Shown one piece after another: positions 34,395-43,529 of a stretch of DNA of 64,000 bases (positions are counted from its first letter, which is position 1; every line of letters starts with the position of its first letter). The position numbers and the translations under genes are program-made. Location of the stretch: NCBI GenBank assembly GCA_910576325.1, contig CAJTIM010000011.1, positions 1-64,000 of the forward strand, read 5' to 3'. A model generated the notes under the pieces. That model was not told the DNA's origin. It worked only from the letters and a program-made list of their open reading frames with translations, and did not search any database. This stretch comes from Clostridia bacterium (GTDB lineage Bacteria; Bacillota; Clostridia; Lachnospirales; Lachnospiraceae).

Positions 34395-36944
34395 ATGAGA
34401 GCAAAGATTGAGCGGATTGCGGCGGGAAAATTTGAATATGAAAAAATACCCGTATCTTTGTCGGAGGCTTATATTCAGCTGCACTGTATGCCGGGGGGAC
34501 GCCAGGAGGGAAGCTTTACGATTTCCTGCGGACGCTCCATTAAGGGAATTGTCTACAGCTCCTCCTGCCGGATGCGCGTAGAGCACAGGAGCTTTCACAG
34601 CCGGAATGTGCGGATGAATTACAGTTTTGACAGCCGCGGCATGTGGGGCGGCGAGGAGATTACGGGGGAATTCTGCATTGTCACGGAGGCCGGGGAGCTG
34701 ATCCTTCCCTACCGTGTTCTGGTGGAGGAGCATCGGAAGCCGGAGGAGGAGAGCTATGCGTATTTTATTTCGGCGGATCCCATCGGGCCCCTTCCGGCGG
34801 AGGAGAAGAGGGAACAGAATACGGTTGTGGAGATTGTCACGGATGAACAGGAGGATATGACCGGGGAGGAGGCTCTTCGCCTTACGGAGCTGATTCTCAA
34901 GAGCCGCCAGCCCACGGCAGCCCAGTTTGCAAGGCTTAAGAACGCCTATTACAAATTCGGCGGACAGGAGATGTTAAGCGGGATTTGCTCCATTCTTATC
35001 AAAAGCGGCCGCACGGATGAGGAAAGCTTTTTCTGGTATCAGCGGGGCGTGCGGATGGAGCTTAAGATTACCAATCTGTTTGAATATTTTATGATGTCCG
35101 TGCCCGACAGCTATCAGGAGCAGCTGCCAAGGAATCTTCTGCTGTATTTTCAGATGGAAAATACTCTGAACAGCAGTCAGAAGGCATTTCTCTATGCCAA
35201 TATCATCCGGTATCAGGACAGAGGAAGCGAGATCTACCGTCAGTATGAGAAGGAGATGGAGTCCTTTATGCTGGAACAGCTTCTGGCAAGGAGACTCAGC
35301 GAGGATCTGACCGTTATCTATGAACGGTTTCTCGTAAAGGAACTTCTGACCATTGATTTTGCAGAAGCTCTGGCGGACATTATGTTTCTGCGGCGGCTTA
35401 CCTGTACGGATCCCAGAATCCGTCAGGTGCAGGTGCTCTATGAGCCGCTGCAGAGACGGATTACCGTGTCTTTAAGCGGAGGAAAAGCTCTGGTGCCCAT
35501 ATATACGCCGGGGGCCGTGATTCTCCTGGTGGACGAGCAGGGGAACTGTTATACCTCCAGCGTTCCCTATACCATGCAAAAGCTTTTGAAGGAGCAGCGG
35601 TATGTGGAGCGGTGCCGGGAGCTCCTTCGGTATCATCAGGGTCTTTATCTTCATCTGTGCGACGGCGCCTCCCGCTACCATGTGATTACCAGGGAAAATG
35701 TGGAGAATTACAAGCGGATCTTAAAGATCAGCGGACTGACTGCCCGGTATAAGCAGGAGGTACGTCAGGAAATTTTACAGTACTATTATGCGAATCATGA
35801 GCTGGAGGAGCTGGATCGGGAGTTTTTTGTCACGGAGACGACTTATATGACGCCCAAGGACAGGGCCCGCTTTACGGAGATCCTTGTTCTCCGCGGTCTC
35901 TATGACGAGGCCTGGGGCATGGTGAAAAAGCACGGCTATTCCATGGTGCGCATAAAACTATTGATTAAGCTTGCGGCCTGGGCTATTCGGGAGATGGAAT
36001 ATGAGGAGGATGAATTTCTTCTGAAGCTCTGCCTGTATGTATTCCAGAACCGCAAATACAACGAGAGCATCCTGGAATATCTGGCCGGATATTATTACGG
36101 ATCCACCGGAGTGATGGAAGAGATTTGGCGTGCGGGAAAAGAGTTTGAGCTGGAAGTTTTTGATTTGGAGGAAAGACTTTTAAGCCAGATGCTTTTTACG
36201 GGGCAGTTCCTTGATTCGGCTTTCGATATCTTCCGGGATTATCACCGGCAGGGAGGAAAGGGAGTGGTCAGCACGGCCTACCTGACCTGGCTGGCCCATG
36301 AGGATTTTGTTCTGGGAGAGAAGACGCCGGAGCGTGTCTATGATTACATTGAGCAGAGCATTGCCTGGGAGGAAAATCTGGCGGATGTATGCGGTCTGGC
36401 TTATCTGAAATATTTGTCCAAAAAGCAGCAGCTTGCGGAGCATCAGCGGATTCGGGCGAAGCAGATGACTATGGGGTACATACAGCGCCGCCTGCGCTTC
36501 GGATTTATGAAGGTGCTTCTGGAGCAGATTGGAAAGCCTCAGCTTCTGGAGGATAAGACCTTTGTGGAATACCGGGCCAATCCCTCCCATAAGGTGGTGA
36601 TTCACTATGTGATTGAGACGCCCAGAGAAAAACAGTGCAGCTATGTGGCGGAGCGGCTTTATCCCACGGCCGCAGGGGTGTTTGTAAAGGAATTCACCCT
36701 GTTCTTTGGAGAGCGGCTCACATGGTTTGTTACGGAGACCATGGAGGACGGCACGGAACACTCCACACCGGATTACAGCATTACCGAGGGCCGGGAGGAA
36801 GAGCTGGTAACAGGAACCAAGTATGCGGCCATCTATGAAATGGCCCGCTCCTTAGAGGAGCGGGATATGCCTCTGCTGCGGCGTCAGTTGGAGCGGTACG
36901 GGCGGAGACAGTTTCTGGTAGAGCGGTTCTTTTCTTTAAAATAA
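34395..36944 (+). CDS. DUF5717 family protein
   Basis: Protein of 849 residues, cytoplasmic, no signal peptide or membrane helix. Residues 1-130 look beta-rich with a domain like the start of bacterial immunoglobulin-type folds. Residues about 150-700 are helical and solenoid-like, and a further beta region is at about 715-800. I recognise it as DUF5717, a lachnospiraceal family of unknown role. It is the first gene of a tight operon with DUF5716 (25 bases) and a TPR protein (22 bases). The helical repeat build suggests a scaffold that binds other proteins. No enzyme motif is seen. Confidence 0.78.
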   Translation: MRAKIERIAAGKFEYEKIPVSLSEAYIQLHCMPGGRQEGSFTISCGRSIKGIVYSSSCRMRVEHRSFHSRNVRMNYSFDSRGMWGGEEITGEFCIVTEAGELILPYRVLVEEHRKPEEESYAYFISADPIGPLPAEEKREQNTVVEIVTDEQEDMTGEEALRLTELILKSRQPTAAQFARLKNAYYKFGGQEMLSGICSILIKSGRTDEESFFWYQRGVRMELKITNLFEYFMMSVPDSYQEQLPRNLLLYFQMENTLNSSQKAFLYANIIRYQDRGSEIYRQYEKEMESFMLEQLLARRLSEDLTVIYERFLVKELLTIDFAEALADIMFLRRLTCTDPRIRQVQVLYEPLQRRITVSLSGGKALVPIYTPGAVILLVDEQGNCYTSSVPYTMQKLLKEQRYVERCRELLRYHQGLYLHLCDGASRYHVITRENVENYKRILKISGLTARYKQEVRQEILQYYYANHELEELDREFFVTETTYMTPKDRARFTEILVLRGLYDEAWGMVKKHGYSMVRIKLLIKLAAWAIREMEYEEDEFLLKLCLYVFQNRKYNESILEYLAGYYYGSTGVMEEIWRAGKEFELEVFDLEERLLSQMLFTGQFLDSAFDIFRDYHRQGGKGVVSTAYLTWLAHEDFVLGEKTPERVYDYIEQSIAWEENLADVCGLAYLKYLSKKQQLAEHQRIRAKQMTMGYIQRRLRFGFMKVLLEQIGKPQLLEDKTFVEYRANPSHKVVIHYVIETPREKQCSYVAERLYPTAAGVFVKEFTLFFGERLTWFVTETMEDGTEHSTPDYSITEGREEELVTGTKYAAIYEMARSLEERDMPLLRRQLERYGRRQFLVERFFSLK

Positions 36945-36969
36945 ATTTAAAAGTAATAGGAGACAAAAA

Positions 36970-38064
36970 ATGGAGCAGTTTGCGGTGGGCTTTGACCTGG
37001 GTAAGGATTATTCACAGATATGCTGCTGGAATACGGCTTCCGGCTCTCCCATATCCGTGTCGGTAGTGCCGGGAGCGGAAAAATACCGTATCCCTACGGA
37101 AAGTCCGGATCTGTTTTTGAAAAAGGCCCTGCGGCTTTTAAAGCCCTATGGGAAGATTCATGAGGCCGGGGCCGTTGTTTTTTCCGTGGAAGCTATAGAG
37201 GAGGGAATGGTGGAGCGGATCAAACGGTCAGCCATGCAGATGACAGGTGTTTCGGAAAGCCGAATCTATGTGCATACCCGGCAGGAGAGCTTCTGCGCCT
37301 ATGTGCTGAATCAGCCCAAGGAAATCTGGCGTCATCAGGCGGTGCTCTTTGATTATGAGGGAGAGCTTCTTAAGGGCATGATTTTGAATATTAATCCCCG
37401 AACCACACCTTATTTGGCCCGGGTGGAGTGTGAGGAGCACTGGAATAAGCCTCTTTCCGGGCTGCAGCAGGCGGAGAAAAATGAGGCTTTTCAGGGGGTG
37501 ATTCGCGAGATGTTCTCCAGCCGGCCGATTTCCGCGGTTTATCTGGTGGGAGAGGGTTTTGAGGAAAACTGGTATGAGGATTCCTTAAAGCTTCTCTGCA
37601 ACGGGCGGCGGGTATTTGCAGGCAATAATCTGTATGCAAAGGGGGCCTGCTACCGGGCGGCCCAGATGACCAACCGGGGAACGGCGGCTTCCTATGTATT
37701 CCTTGGAGCGGATAAAATTTCCTACAATGTGTGTCTGCGGACGCCTGGAGCGGGAAAAAACGGGATGCACACGCTCCTGAATGCGGGAGAGAGCTGGTAT
37801 GAGGCCAAAGCATCCTGTGAGGCGCTTCTCTATGACGAGCCGGTGGTGGAATTCTTTTTTCAGCCTATGCAGGGAGCCGAGGGCTTCCGGGAAAGCCTGC
37901 TGCTTGAGGGACTGCCGGATCGCCCCTCGAGAGCTACGCGGCTTTACATTGAGGTGGAGTTCCTGCGGGTGGACCGTATGCGTCTGCTGGTGCGCGATAT
38001 GGGCTTTGGAGAATTGTTTCCTTCCTCGGATTTGTGCTGGACGGAGGAAGTGGATTTGATTTAA
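36970..38064 (+). CDS. DUF5716 family Hsp70/actin-fold (ASKHA) protein
   Basis: Protein of 364 residues. The ATPase fold is suggested by three elements in order: phosphate-1-like VGFDLGKDYSQICC (residues 6-19, Asp9), phosphate-2-like VLFDYEGELLKGMIL (125-139), and the adenosine-side pair VYLVGEGFEENW (190-201) plus NNLYAKGACYRA (219-230). The last pair resembles Hsp70 segments VVLVGGSTRIP and AxAxGAAIQA. The remainder (about 240-364) is a beta-rich domain in place of an Hsp70 substrate domain. Function is unknown; it could be a nucleotide-driven switch for the flanking scaffold proteins. Ribosome site TAGGAG. Confidence 0.8.
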   Translation: MEQFAVGFDLGKDYSQICCWNTASGSPISVSVVPGAEKYRIPTESPDLFLKKALRLLKPYGKIHEAGAVVFSVEAIEEGMVERIKRSAMQMTGVSESRIYVHTRQESFCAYVLNQPKEIWRHQAVLFDYEGELLKGMILNINPRTTPYLARVECEEHWNKPLSGLQQAEKNEAFQGVIREMFSSRPISAVYLVGEGFEENWYEDSLKLLCNGRRVFAGNNLYAKGACYRAAQMTNRGTAASYVFLGADKISYNVCLRTPGAGKNGMHTLLNAGESWYEAKASCEALLYDEPVVEFFFQPMQGAEGFRESLLLEGLPDRPSRATRLYIEVEFLRVDRMRLLVRDMGFGELFPSSDLCWTEEVDLI

Positions 38065-38086
38065 GGAATGGGAATCGAGGTGCACA

Positions 38087-38875
38087 ATGGGAGCGGTATT
38101 GATATGTAAGCAGGAGCAGGTAAAGACGCCTTATTATATAGAGAGTATGGGGGTACGCTTATATTCCATGGAGGAGCTGGCATATTTCCTGTATCAGAAT
38201 ATTTACCTGGTAGACAAGCGGATGCTGGGAATGCGCCTGTGGGATTGGATCCGCACGGAGATTGGCAATACGGATCTGGCGGAGCGTCTGAAAAAGGGGG
38301 CCGAGGCAGGGAGCAGTCTTCAAAATATGGTTTTGACCATTTTGCGCGCGGTGGATTATTATACTCAGGAAGAGCTGAATGAGCTTTCCGCCAAGCTGAA
38401 GGTGCTCAATACCTATCAGGAGCAGGAGCGCTTGAAGCTTCGGGCGGACGAGTACTTTATCAACGGTAATTATCAGGCTGCGGTGTATGAGTATGAGAAG
38501 ATTCTGGATATCCGTCAGAGCGACCGGCTGGGGGTGGAATTCTATGCTCATGTGTGGAATAACCTGGGTGTGTGCTGCTGCCGGCTGTTTCTGTTTGGAA
38601 GGGCGGCGAAGGCTTTTCGGACCTCTTATCAGTATCAGCGGGATCCTGATGTTTTGAAAGAGTATGTGTGCGCCATGCGCATGGGGCTTCCGGAGGAGGA
38701 TTTTGAGGAAGCTATGGATCTTCAGAATATCCGGGGGGAGCAGCTGAAAGCGCTGACAGAGGAATATGACCGTCTGACGGAAGAGGCGGAGGAGCATTTG
38801 GAGGCGCCGCGGGAACTTTCGGAGAGGCTTTATGAGCTGGAGCGGGAGTATTATAAGAATACAAGATATGCATAA
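38087..38875 (+). CDS. TPR-containing protein of the DUF5716/5717 operon
   Basis: Protein of 262 residues, mostly helical. An N-terminal region of about 120 residues (Tyr-rich, helical) is followed by two tetratricopeptide-like repeats: residues about 125-145 (ADEYFINGNYQAAVYEYEKIL) and about 160-185 (WNNLGVCCCRLFLFGRAAKAF), then a Glu-rich coiled coil. It is likely an adaptor binding partners of the operon. It starts 22 bases after DUF5716 with GAGGTG upstream. I do not recognise a specific family. Confidence 0.75.
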   Translation: MGAVLICKQEQVKTPYYIESMGVRLYSMEELAYFLYQNIYLVDKRMLGMRLWDWIRTEIGNTDLAERLKKGAEAGSSLQNMVLTILRAVDYYTQEELNELSAKLKVLNTYQEQERLKLRADEYFINGNYQAAVYEYEKILDIRQSDRLGVEFYAHVWNNLGVCCCRLFLFGRAAKAFRTSYQYQRDPDVLKEYVCAMRMGLPEEDFEEAMDLQNIRGEQLKALTEEYDRLTEEAEEHLEAPRELSERLYELEREYYKNTRYA

Positions 38876-38936
38876 AAAGGAGAAAGTCAGAGGAAAAAGA
38901 GCCGGAGCGCTCGAAGGCCAAAGGAGACTCGGAAAC

Positions 38937-39437
38937 ATGGAAATACGTCATTCAACAATAGAAGACATTCATCTTATTATGGAGCTGTATCAGCACGCCC
39001 GGCAATTTATGAAGGAGCATGGAAATCCCAACCAATGGGGCCCCACAAACTGGCCGCCGGAAGAATTAATCCGTTCTGACATAGCAGACGGCAACAGCTA
39101 TGTGTGCGTCTGCGGCGAACAGATTGCAGGTACATTTTTCTATTGCCAGGGGGAGGATATTGAGCCTGCTTACCGGGTGATAGAGGACGGAGCCTGGCTG
39201 GATGACAGTCCTTACGGCGTCGTTCACCGCGTGGCAGCCAACGGCTCGGTAAAAGGCGTCGGAAGCTTCTGCCTGGAATGGGCTTTCCGTCAGAGCGGCG
39301 GCCATTTACGCATAGACACACACGGCGACAATCTTGTGATGCAGAATCTATTGAAAAAATGCGGTTTTGTCCGCTGCGGAACAATTTATGTGGAGGAGGA
39401 TTCCTATCCGAGGCTGGCCTATGAAAAGCTTGGCTAA
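38937..39437 (+). CDS. GNAT-family N-acetyltransferase
   Basis: Protein of 166 residues. MEIRHSTIEDIHLIMELY is the usual GNAT start. The acetyl-CoA loop is VHRVAANGSVKGVGSFCLEWAF and the C-terminal LRIDTHGDNLVMQNLLKKCGFVRCGTIY is the typical GNAT end. The substrate is unknown. The start at 38937 follows AAAGGAG; the upstream in-frame extension overlaps the TPR gene. It may share that operon (61-base gap). Confidence 0.87.
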   Translation: MEIRHSTIEDIHLIMELYQHARQFMKEHGNPNQWGPTNWPPEELIRSDIADGNSYVCVCGEQIAGTFFYCQGEDIEPAYRVIEDGAWLDDSPYGVVHRVAANGSVKGVGSFCLEWAFRQSGGHLRIDTHGDNLVMQNLLKKCGFVRCGTIYVEEDSYPRLAYEKLG

Positions 39438-39474
39438 TAAATGACGAACACAAACCATACTGAGGAGGGCCGAA

Positions 39475-40194
39475 ATGAAAATAAAGCTTTTATTTTCCAT
39501 CCTCACCCTATCCCTGTGCCTCACTTTAACGGCCGGCTGCCGGCATGGGAAGAGCTATCCTTATTACCAGATAGAAGAACTTTCCGATGATGGGAGGGTT
39601 ATCACCATTGACGGCATACAATACCGGCGGAAGGATTTTAATGAAAATGAACCTGTCATATATTATAACGGCGGCGATGTCTGGACTCTGGCTGACGGGC
39701 TGGGAGAGCAGATTGGCGTCGGCGGAAGCGGCGGGGATTCAAAGATTCAATATGACATTTATGAGGCGGCAGGAGATACGGAACGCACGGTGTTCTACCT
39801 GACTCCTCATGATTTTTACTTTGGAGGAAGGGATCCCCGGCTCTGGCTGCGGGAGGATGTGTCCATAGAACTGCCCGCAGCAGAAACAGTTTCCCGGATT
39901 GAGGTTCTTTTGGAGGAAGAAGACGAGGCTCGGATGCAGACGGAGGACAGCGCATTGATTGCCGACTTACTGGATGCTTACAAGAGAAGCAGTGAACAGT
40001 CCGTGAAGCTTTCCCAATACGGCGGGAAAAGGATGAGATGCTCATTGATTCTGTACCATGCCGAATATCCCGTTTTCAGTTATGAAATTGAATGTTGCTA
40101 TATTAAGGAGCAGGAAGCTGCCTTTTGCCGGAATGATGCGTTGGAATGGTTCCTTTTGTCAGAGAAATGGGCAAAATTGCTGGGCAAGGTGTAA
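39475..40194 (+). CDS. Hypothetical lipoprotein
   Basis: Protein of 239 residues. Signal peptide with lipobox LTAGC (Cys22). The mature part is beta-rich and acidic, with no recognised domain. It would be anchored outside the membrane. The ribosome site is GAGG. Function unknown. Confidence 0.75.
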   Translation: MKIKLLFSILTLSLCLTLTAGCRHGKSYPYYQIEELSDDGRVITIDGIQYRRKDFNENEPVIYYNGGDVWTLADGLGEQIGVGGSGGDSKIQYDIYEAAGDTERTVFYLTPHDFYFGGRDPRLWLREDVSIELPAAETVSRIEVLLEEEDEARMQTEDSALIADLLDAYKRSSEQSVKLSQYGGKRMRCSLILYHAEYPVFSYEIECCYIKEQEAAFCRNDALEWFLLSEKWAKLLGKV

Positions 40195-40216
40195 GCTGTG
40201 AAAGGAATTATGTTTT

Positions 40217-40543
40217 ATGACCGATAGAAAAGAAGCAATTGCATACTGCCTGACCTTGAAGGATGCTTACGAGGATTATCCCTTTCACGATCCCAACTGG
40301 TGTGTCATCCGGCACAAAAAGAACCGCCGTGTGTTTGCCTGGATCTTTGACCGGGAGGACCATGTTTGGATTAATGTAAAATGTGATCCACAGTGGAGGG
40401 ACTTCTGGCGGCAGACTTACCCTTCGGTGCTTCCGGCCTATCATCTGAATAAAGAGCATTGGAACTCGATTATTCTGGACGAAACTGTGCCGGAGGAGGA
40501 GATCCGGCGGATGATCTTGGAAAGCTATGATTTAACCCTTTAG
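40217..40543 (+). CDS. MmcQ/YjbR family protein
   Basis: Protein of 108 residues of the YjbR/CyaY-like fold family. Visible are the N-terminal RKEAIAYCLTLKDAYEDYPF, VFAWI, and the C-terminal LNKEHWNSIILDETVPEEEIRRMILESYDL. The family is annotated as DNA-binding-like, but its role is unsettled. It lies 22 bases after the lipoprotein gene. Confidence 0.88.
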   Translation: MTDRKEAIAYCLTLKDAYEDYPFHDPNWCVIRHKKNRRVFAWIFDREDHVWINVKCDPQWRDFWRQTYPSVLPAYHLNKEHWNSIILDETVPEEEIRRMILESYDLTL

Positions 40544-40646
40544 AGTATAAAGGCGCGAAAAGACAGAATATTTGCAGACAGTGGAAGAAAAGAATTGTGT
40601 TTCAGGGAGATACAAAAGATTTTCCGAATAAAATGGAGTTGAAGCA

Positions 40647-42023
40647 TTGAACTACTTAAAAACACACAGGGAGCATCTGGGGCGAGTATTGAAGCTTAGT
40701 ATTCCGGCGATTCTTGCTCAGATAAGCTCTATTATTATGCAGTATATTGACGCTGCAATGGCAGGAAGTCTGGGCGCGGAGGCCACCGCAGCCATCGGAC
40801 TTGTATCCAGCACCACATGGCTCTTCGGAGGTATGTGCATGGCTGCAGCGGCCGGATTTTCCGTACAGGTGGCGCAGCTTATCGGCGCAGGAGAAGAGGA
40901 AGAAGCGCGCCGGGTCCTGCGTCAGGCTCTTTTATGTACTTTCCTGTTCGGGCTGGTGCTTTCCGCTGTTGCAGTTGGAATCGGCGGAGCCCTTCCCGTA
41001 TGGCTCGGAGGGGAAGGGGAGGTTGCCCGGAATTCCTCCCGGTATTTCCTTATTTTTGCCTGTGTGCTTCCTGCCATACAGCTTCGTCATCTGGCAGGAA
41101 ATATGCTTCAATGCAGCGGTGATATGCGGACACCGAGCCGCCTTAATATTCTGATGTGTTTTTTGGATGTGTTTTTCAACAGCCTGTTGATTTTCCCGAC
41201 CCGGCGGATTCTTGTGCTCGGTTTTGCTCTTCCCCTACCGGGGGCCGGCCTTGGGGTGGCGGGCGCAGCACTGGGAACGGCAATTTCCGAGATGATTACC
41301 GCATTTCTGATGCTTTACGCAGTCTGTTTCCGTTCCGGGAGTCTGCGCCTTGAGGCTCACGGTTCATGGCGTCCGGAAAAGAAATGTCTGAAAACCTCCT
41401 TCCGCCTTGCTCTTCCTATGGCTTTGGAGCATACGATTCTGTGCGGCGCGCAGATTGCGGGAACCCGGATTGTAGCGCCTCTCGGAACGGTGGCGGTTGC
41501 GGCCAACTCCCTCGGCGTGACGGCGGAAAGCCTCTGCTACATGCCGGGCTACGGAATCGGGGCGGCGGCTACAACGCTCGTAGGGCAGAGCGTCGGGGCG
41601 GGAGAGGAAAAGCTTGCAAAGGACTATGCCAGGCTTTCCGTACTGCTGGGCATGGCAATTATGACCTGTACCGGCGGGCTGATGTTCCTGGGTGCGCCTT
41701 GGATGTTTTCCCTGCTTACGCCCGATCCGGCTATCCGGGTTCTTGGCACAAGAGTTCTGCGGATTGAAGCCTTTGCGGAGCCTATGTTTGCGGCCTCTAT
41801 TGTGGCGGCCGGGGCGCTGCGGGGAGCCGGGGATACGCTTGTTCCCAGTATCATGAATCTGGCAAGTATGTGGGGGGTACGTATTACCCTGTCCCTGATC
41901 CTGGCTCCCCAATTAGGGCTTATCGGCGTGTGGCTTGCCATGTGCGTTGAGCTGTGTGTACGCGGGGGGCTGTTTTTGATACGGCTGCTCCGCGGAAAGT
42001 GGCTGACCGGCAGGCTGGTTTGA
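40647..42023 (+). CDS. MATE family efflux transporter
   Basis: Protein of 458 residues with twelve predicted membrane helices. LSIPAILAQISSIIMQYIDAAMAGSLGAEATAAIGL near the start is characteristic of MATE, with a second similar half (LALPMALEHTILCGAQIAGTRIVAPLGTVAVAANSL). It exports drugs or cationic toxins using a Na+ or H+ gradient. The start is TTG with GGAG upstream. No regulator is adjacent. Confidence 0.92.
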   Translation: MNYLKTHREHLGRVLKLSIPAILAQISSIIMQYIDAAMAGSLGAEATAAIGLVSSTTWLFGGMCMAAAAGFSVQVAQLIGAGEEEEARRVLRQALLCTFLFGLVLSAVAVGIGGALPVWLGGEGEVARNSSRYFLIFACVLPAIQLRHLAGNMLQCSGDMRTPSRLNILMCFLDVFFNSLLIFPTRRILVLGFALPLPGAGLGVAGAALGTAISEMITAFLMLYAVCFRSGSLRLEAHGSWRPEKKCLKTSFRLALPMALEHTILCGAQIAGTRIVAPLGTVAVAANSLGVTAESLCYMPGYGIGAAATTLVGQSVGAGEEKLAKDYARLSVLLGMAIMTCTGGLMFLGAPWMFSLLTPDPAIRVLGTRVLRIEAFAEPMFAASIVAAGALRGAGDTLVPSIMNLASMWGVRITLSLILAPQLGLIGVWLAMCVELCVRGGLFLIRLLRGKWLTGRLV

Positions 42024-42096
42024 AAAAGCCGGCAGGCGAAGAGATCCGACAATAGTATGTTAATAATAAAGAAACCTTACGAAAGGAGAAAATGAA

Positions 42097-42891
42097 ATGG
42101 AACATTGGATGGATTTGGAAAAGCGTGTTGTGATCGTAACAGGAGGTTCCAATGGCATTGGAAGAGCAATCTGCAATTCTTTGGGGAGGCTTGGAGCGAC
42201 GGTTATCAATGCGGACATCACACCTCCCGGAGAGAATGAAAATATGGAGTATATATCCTGTGATATTACAAAGAAAGAAGAGATTGAGAAGCTTGTAGAG
42301 GCCGTATATGGGCGGTATGGAAGAATAGATGCACTGGTAAATAATGCGGGAGTGAACAGGGCGCGCCTTTTGGTGGACGCAAAGGAACCCTGTTCAAAAT
42401 ATGAACTCAATGAGGAAGACTATGAGGCAATGATGAGCGTCAATGTGAAAAGCGCCGTATTTCTTTCCCAGGCTGTTGCCAGAAAAATGATAATTCACAA
42501 ACAGGGAGTGATTATAAATATGTCTTCTACCAGTGGTGCCCGCGGTTCTGCCGGACAATGTATTTATGCGGCAACAAAGTCGGCCCTGAGTTCTTTTACA
42601 AAATCCATAGCACTGGAGCTGGGGAAATATGGAATCCGCGTGGTGGCCGTTACGCCGGGAATTAATGAGAAGACAGCTATGACCTCCTCCGATGCCTATA
42701 TGGATGCTCTGGCCTATACGCGAAATACTACAAAGGAGGCTGTTGACAGTAATTATGAGGCGTCGATTCCTCTTGGACGTCTCGGACGCCTGGAGGAGGT
42801 GGCCGATGCGGTGTCTTATCTGATTTCCGATCGGGCAAGCTATATTACGGGGACGGTTGTTAATGTTTCCGGCGGAAAAACAACAGATTAA
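42097..42891 (+). CDS. Short-chain dehydrogenase, sorbitol-6-phosphate 2-dehydrogenase-like
   Basis: Protein of 264 residues. NAD(P) motif VTGGSNGIG (residues 14-22), NNAGV at about 87, catalytic YAATK (about 149-153), and VNVSGGKTTD at the end. It oxidises or reduces a sugar or sugar-phosphate. It heads a three-gene operon with HPS (11-base gap) and PHI. The segment around PGINEKTAM resembles clostridial sorbitol-6-phosphate dehydrogenases; the exact substrate is inferred. Confidence 0.83.
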   Translation: MEHWMDLEKRVVIVTGGSNGIGRAICNSLGRLGATVINADITPPGENENMEYISCDITKKEEIEKLVEAVYGRYGRIDALVNNAGVNRARLLVDAKEPCSKYELNEEDYEAMMSVNVKSAVFLSQAVARKMIIHKQGVIINMSSTSGARGSAGQCIYAATKSALSSFTKSIALELGKYGIRVVAVTPGINEKTAMTSSDAYMDALAYTRNTTKEAVDSNYEASIPLGRLGRLEEVADAVSYLISDRASYITGTVVNVSGGKTTD

Positions 42892-42902
42892 GGAGGTACG
42901 TT

Positions 42903-43529
42903 ATGAAATTGCAGATGGCGATTGATATGGCAGATACCAATGAGGCGCTTATATTGACGGAACAGGTGGCAAAGTGGGTGGATATTATCGAGATTGGAAC
43001 GCCTGTGATTATGCGGTGCGGTCTGGAGCCGGTCCGCAGAATTAAAAAAAGCTTTCCCGGGCTTACCGTCCTTGCGGATACAAAGATTGTGGACGGAGGG
43101 GCTTTGGAATGCGGCGATGCGGTAGCGGCGGGGGCGGATATTGTTACGGTTCTGGCACTTGCGGACGAGACAACAATTGGCGAGGTGGTAAAAACGGCCC
43201 ATGAGAACGGTAGAAAGGTGATGGCGGATTTGATTACCGTTTCGGACATCGCCGCGGCGGCAAAACGGCTGAGGGATCTTGAGGTAGACTATATCTGCGT
43301 TCATACGGGAGTGGATGCACAGAAATCCGGAAGGACGCCGATGTCAGACTTAAAAACTTTATTATCGGTGATACCACCGGAGCAGGCGGCGGTTGCAGGA
43401 GGAATTTGTCCGGATACCTTGCCGGATTATGCAGCCTTAAAGCCTGCAATTATTATTGCCGGAAGTGCTTTGGCAGGAGCGGAGGCGCCGGAGGAGACGG
43501 CGCGGAAAATGAAGGAGGCTCTGAGATGA
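42903..43529 (+). CDS. 3-hexulose-6-phosphate synthase
   Basis: Protein of 208 residues, orotidine-decarboxylase-like barrel of the HPS/KGPDC family. MKLQMAIDMADTNEAL starts it; EIGTPVI, LADTKIVDGG, GADIVTVL and DYICVHTGVD are the conserved core. It condenses formaldehyde with ribulose 5-phosphate, or runs the reverse, in the ribulose monophosphate pathway. The PHI gene overlaps its stop, which supports HPS over 3-keto-L-gulonate-6-phosphate decarboxylase. Confidence 0.88.
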   Translation: MKLQMAIDMADTNEALILTEQVAKWVDIIEIGTPVIMRCGLEPVRRIKKSFPGLTVLADTKIVDGGALECGDAVAAGADIVTVLALADETTIGEVVKTAHENGRKVMADLITVSDIAAAAKRLRDLEVDYICVHTGVDAQKSGRTPMSDLKTLLSVIPPEQAAVAGGICPDTLPDYAALKPAIIIAGSALAGAEAPEETARKMKEALR

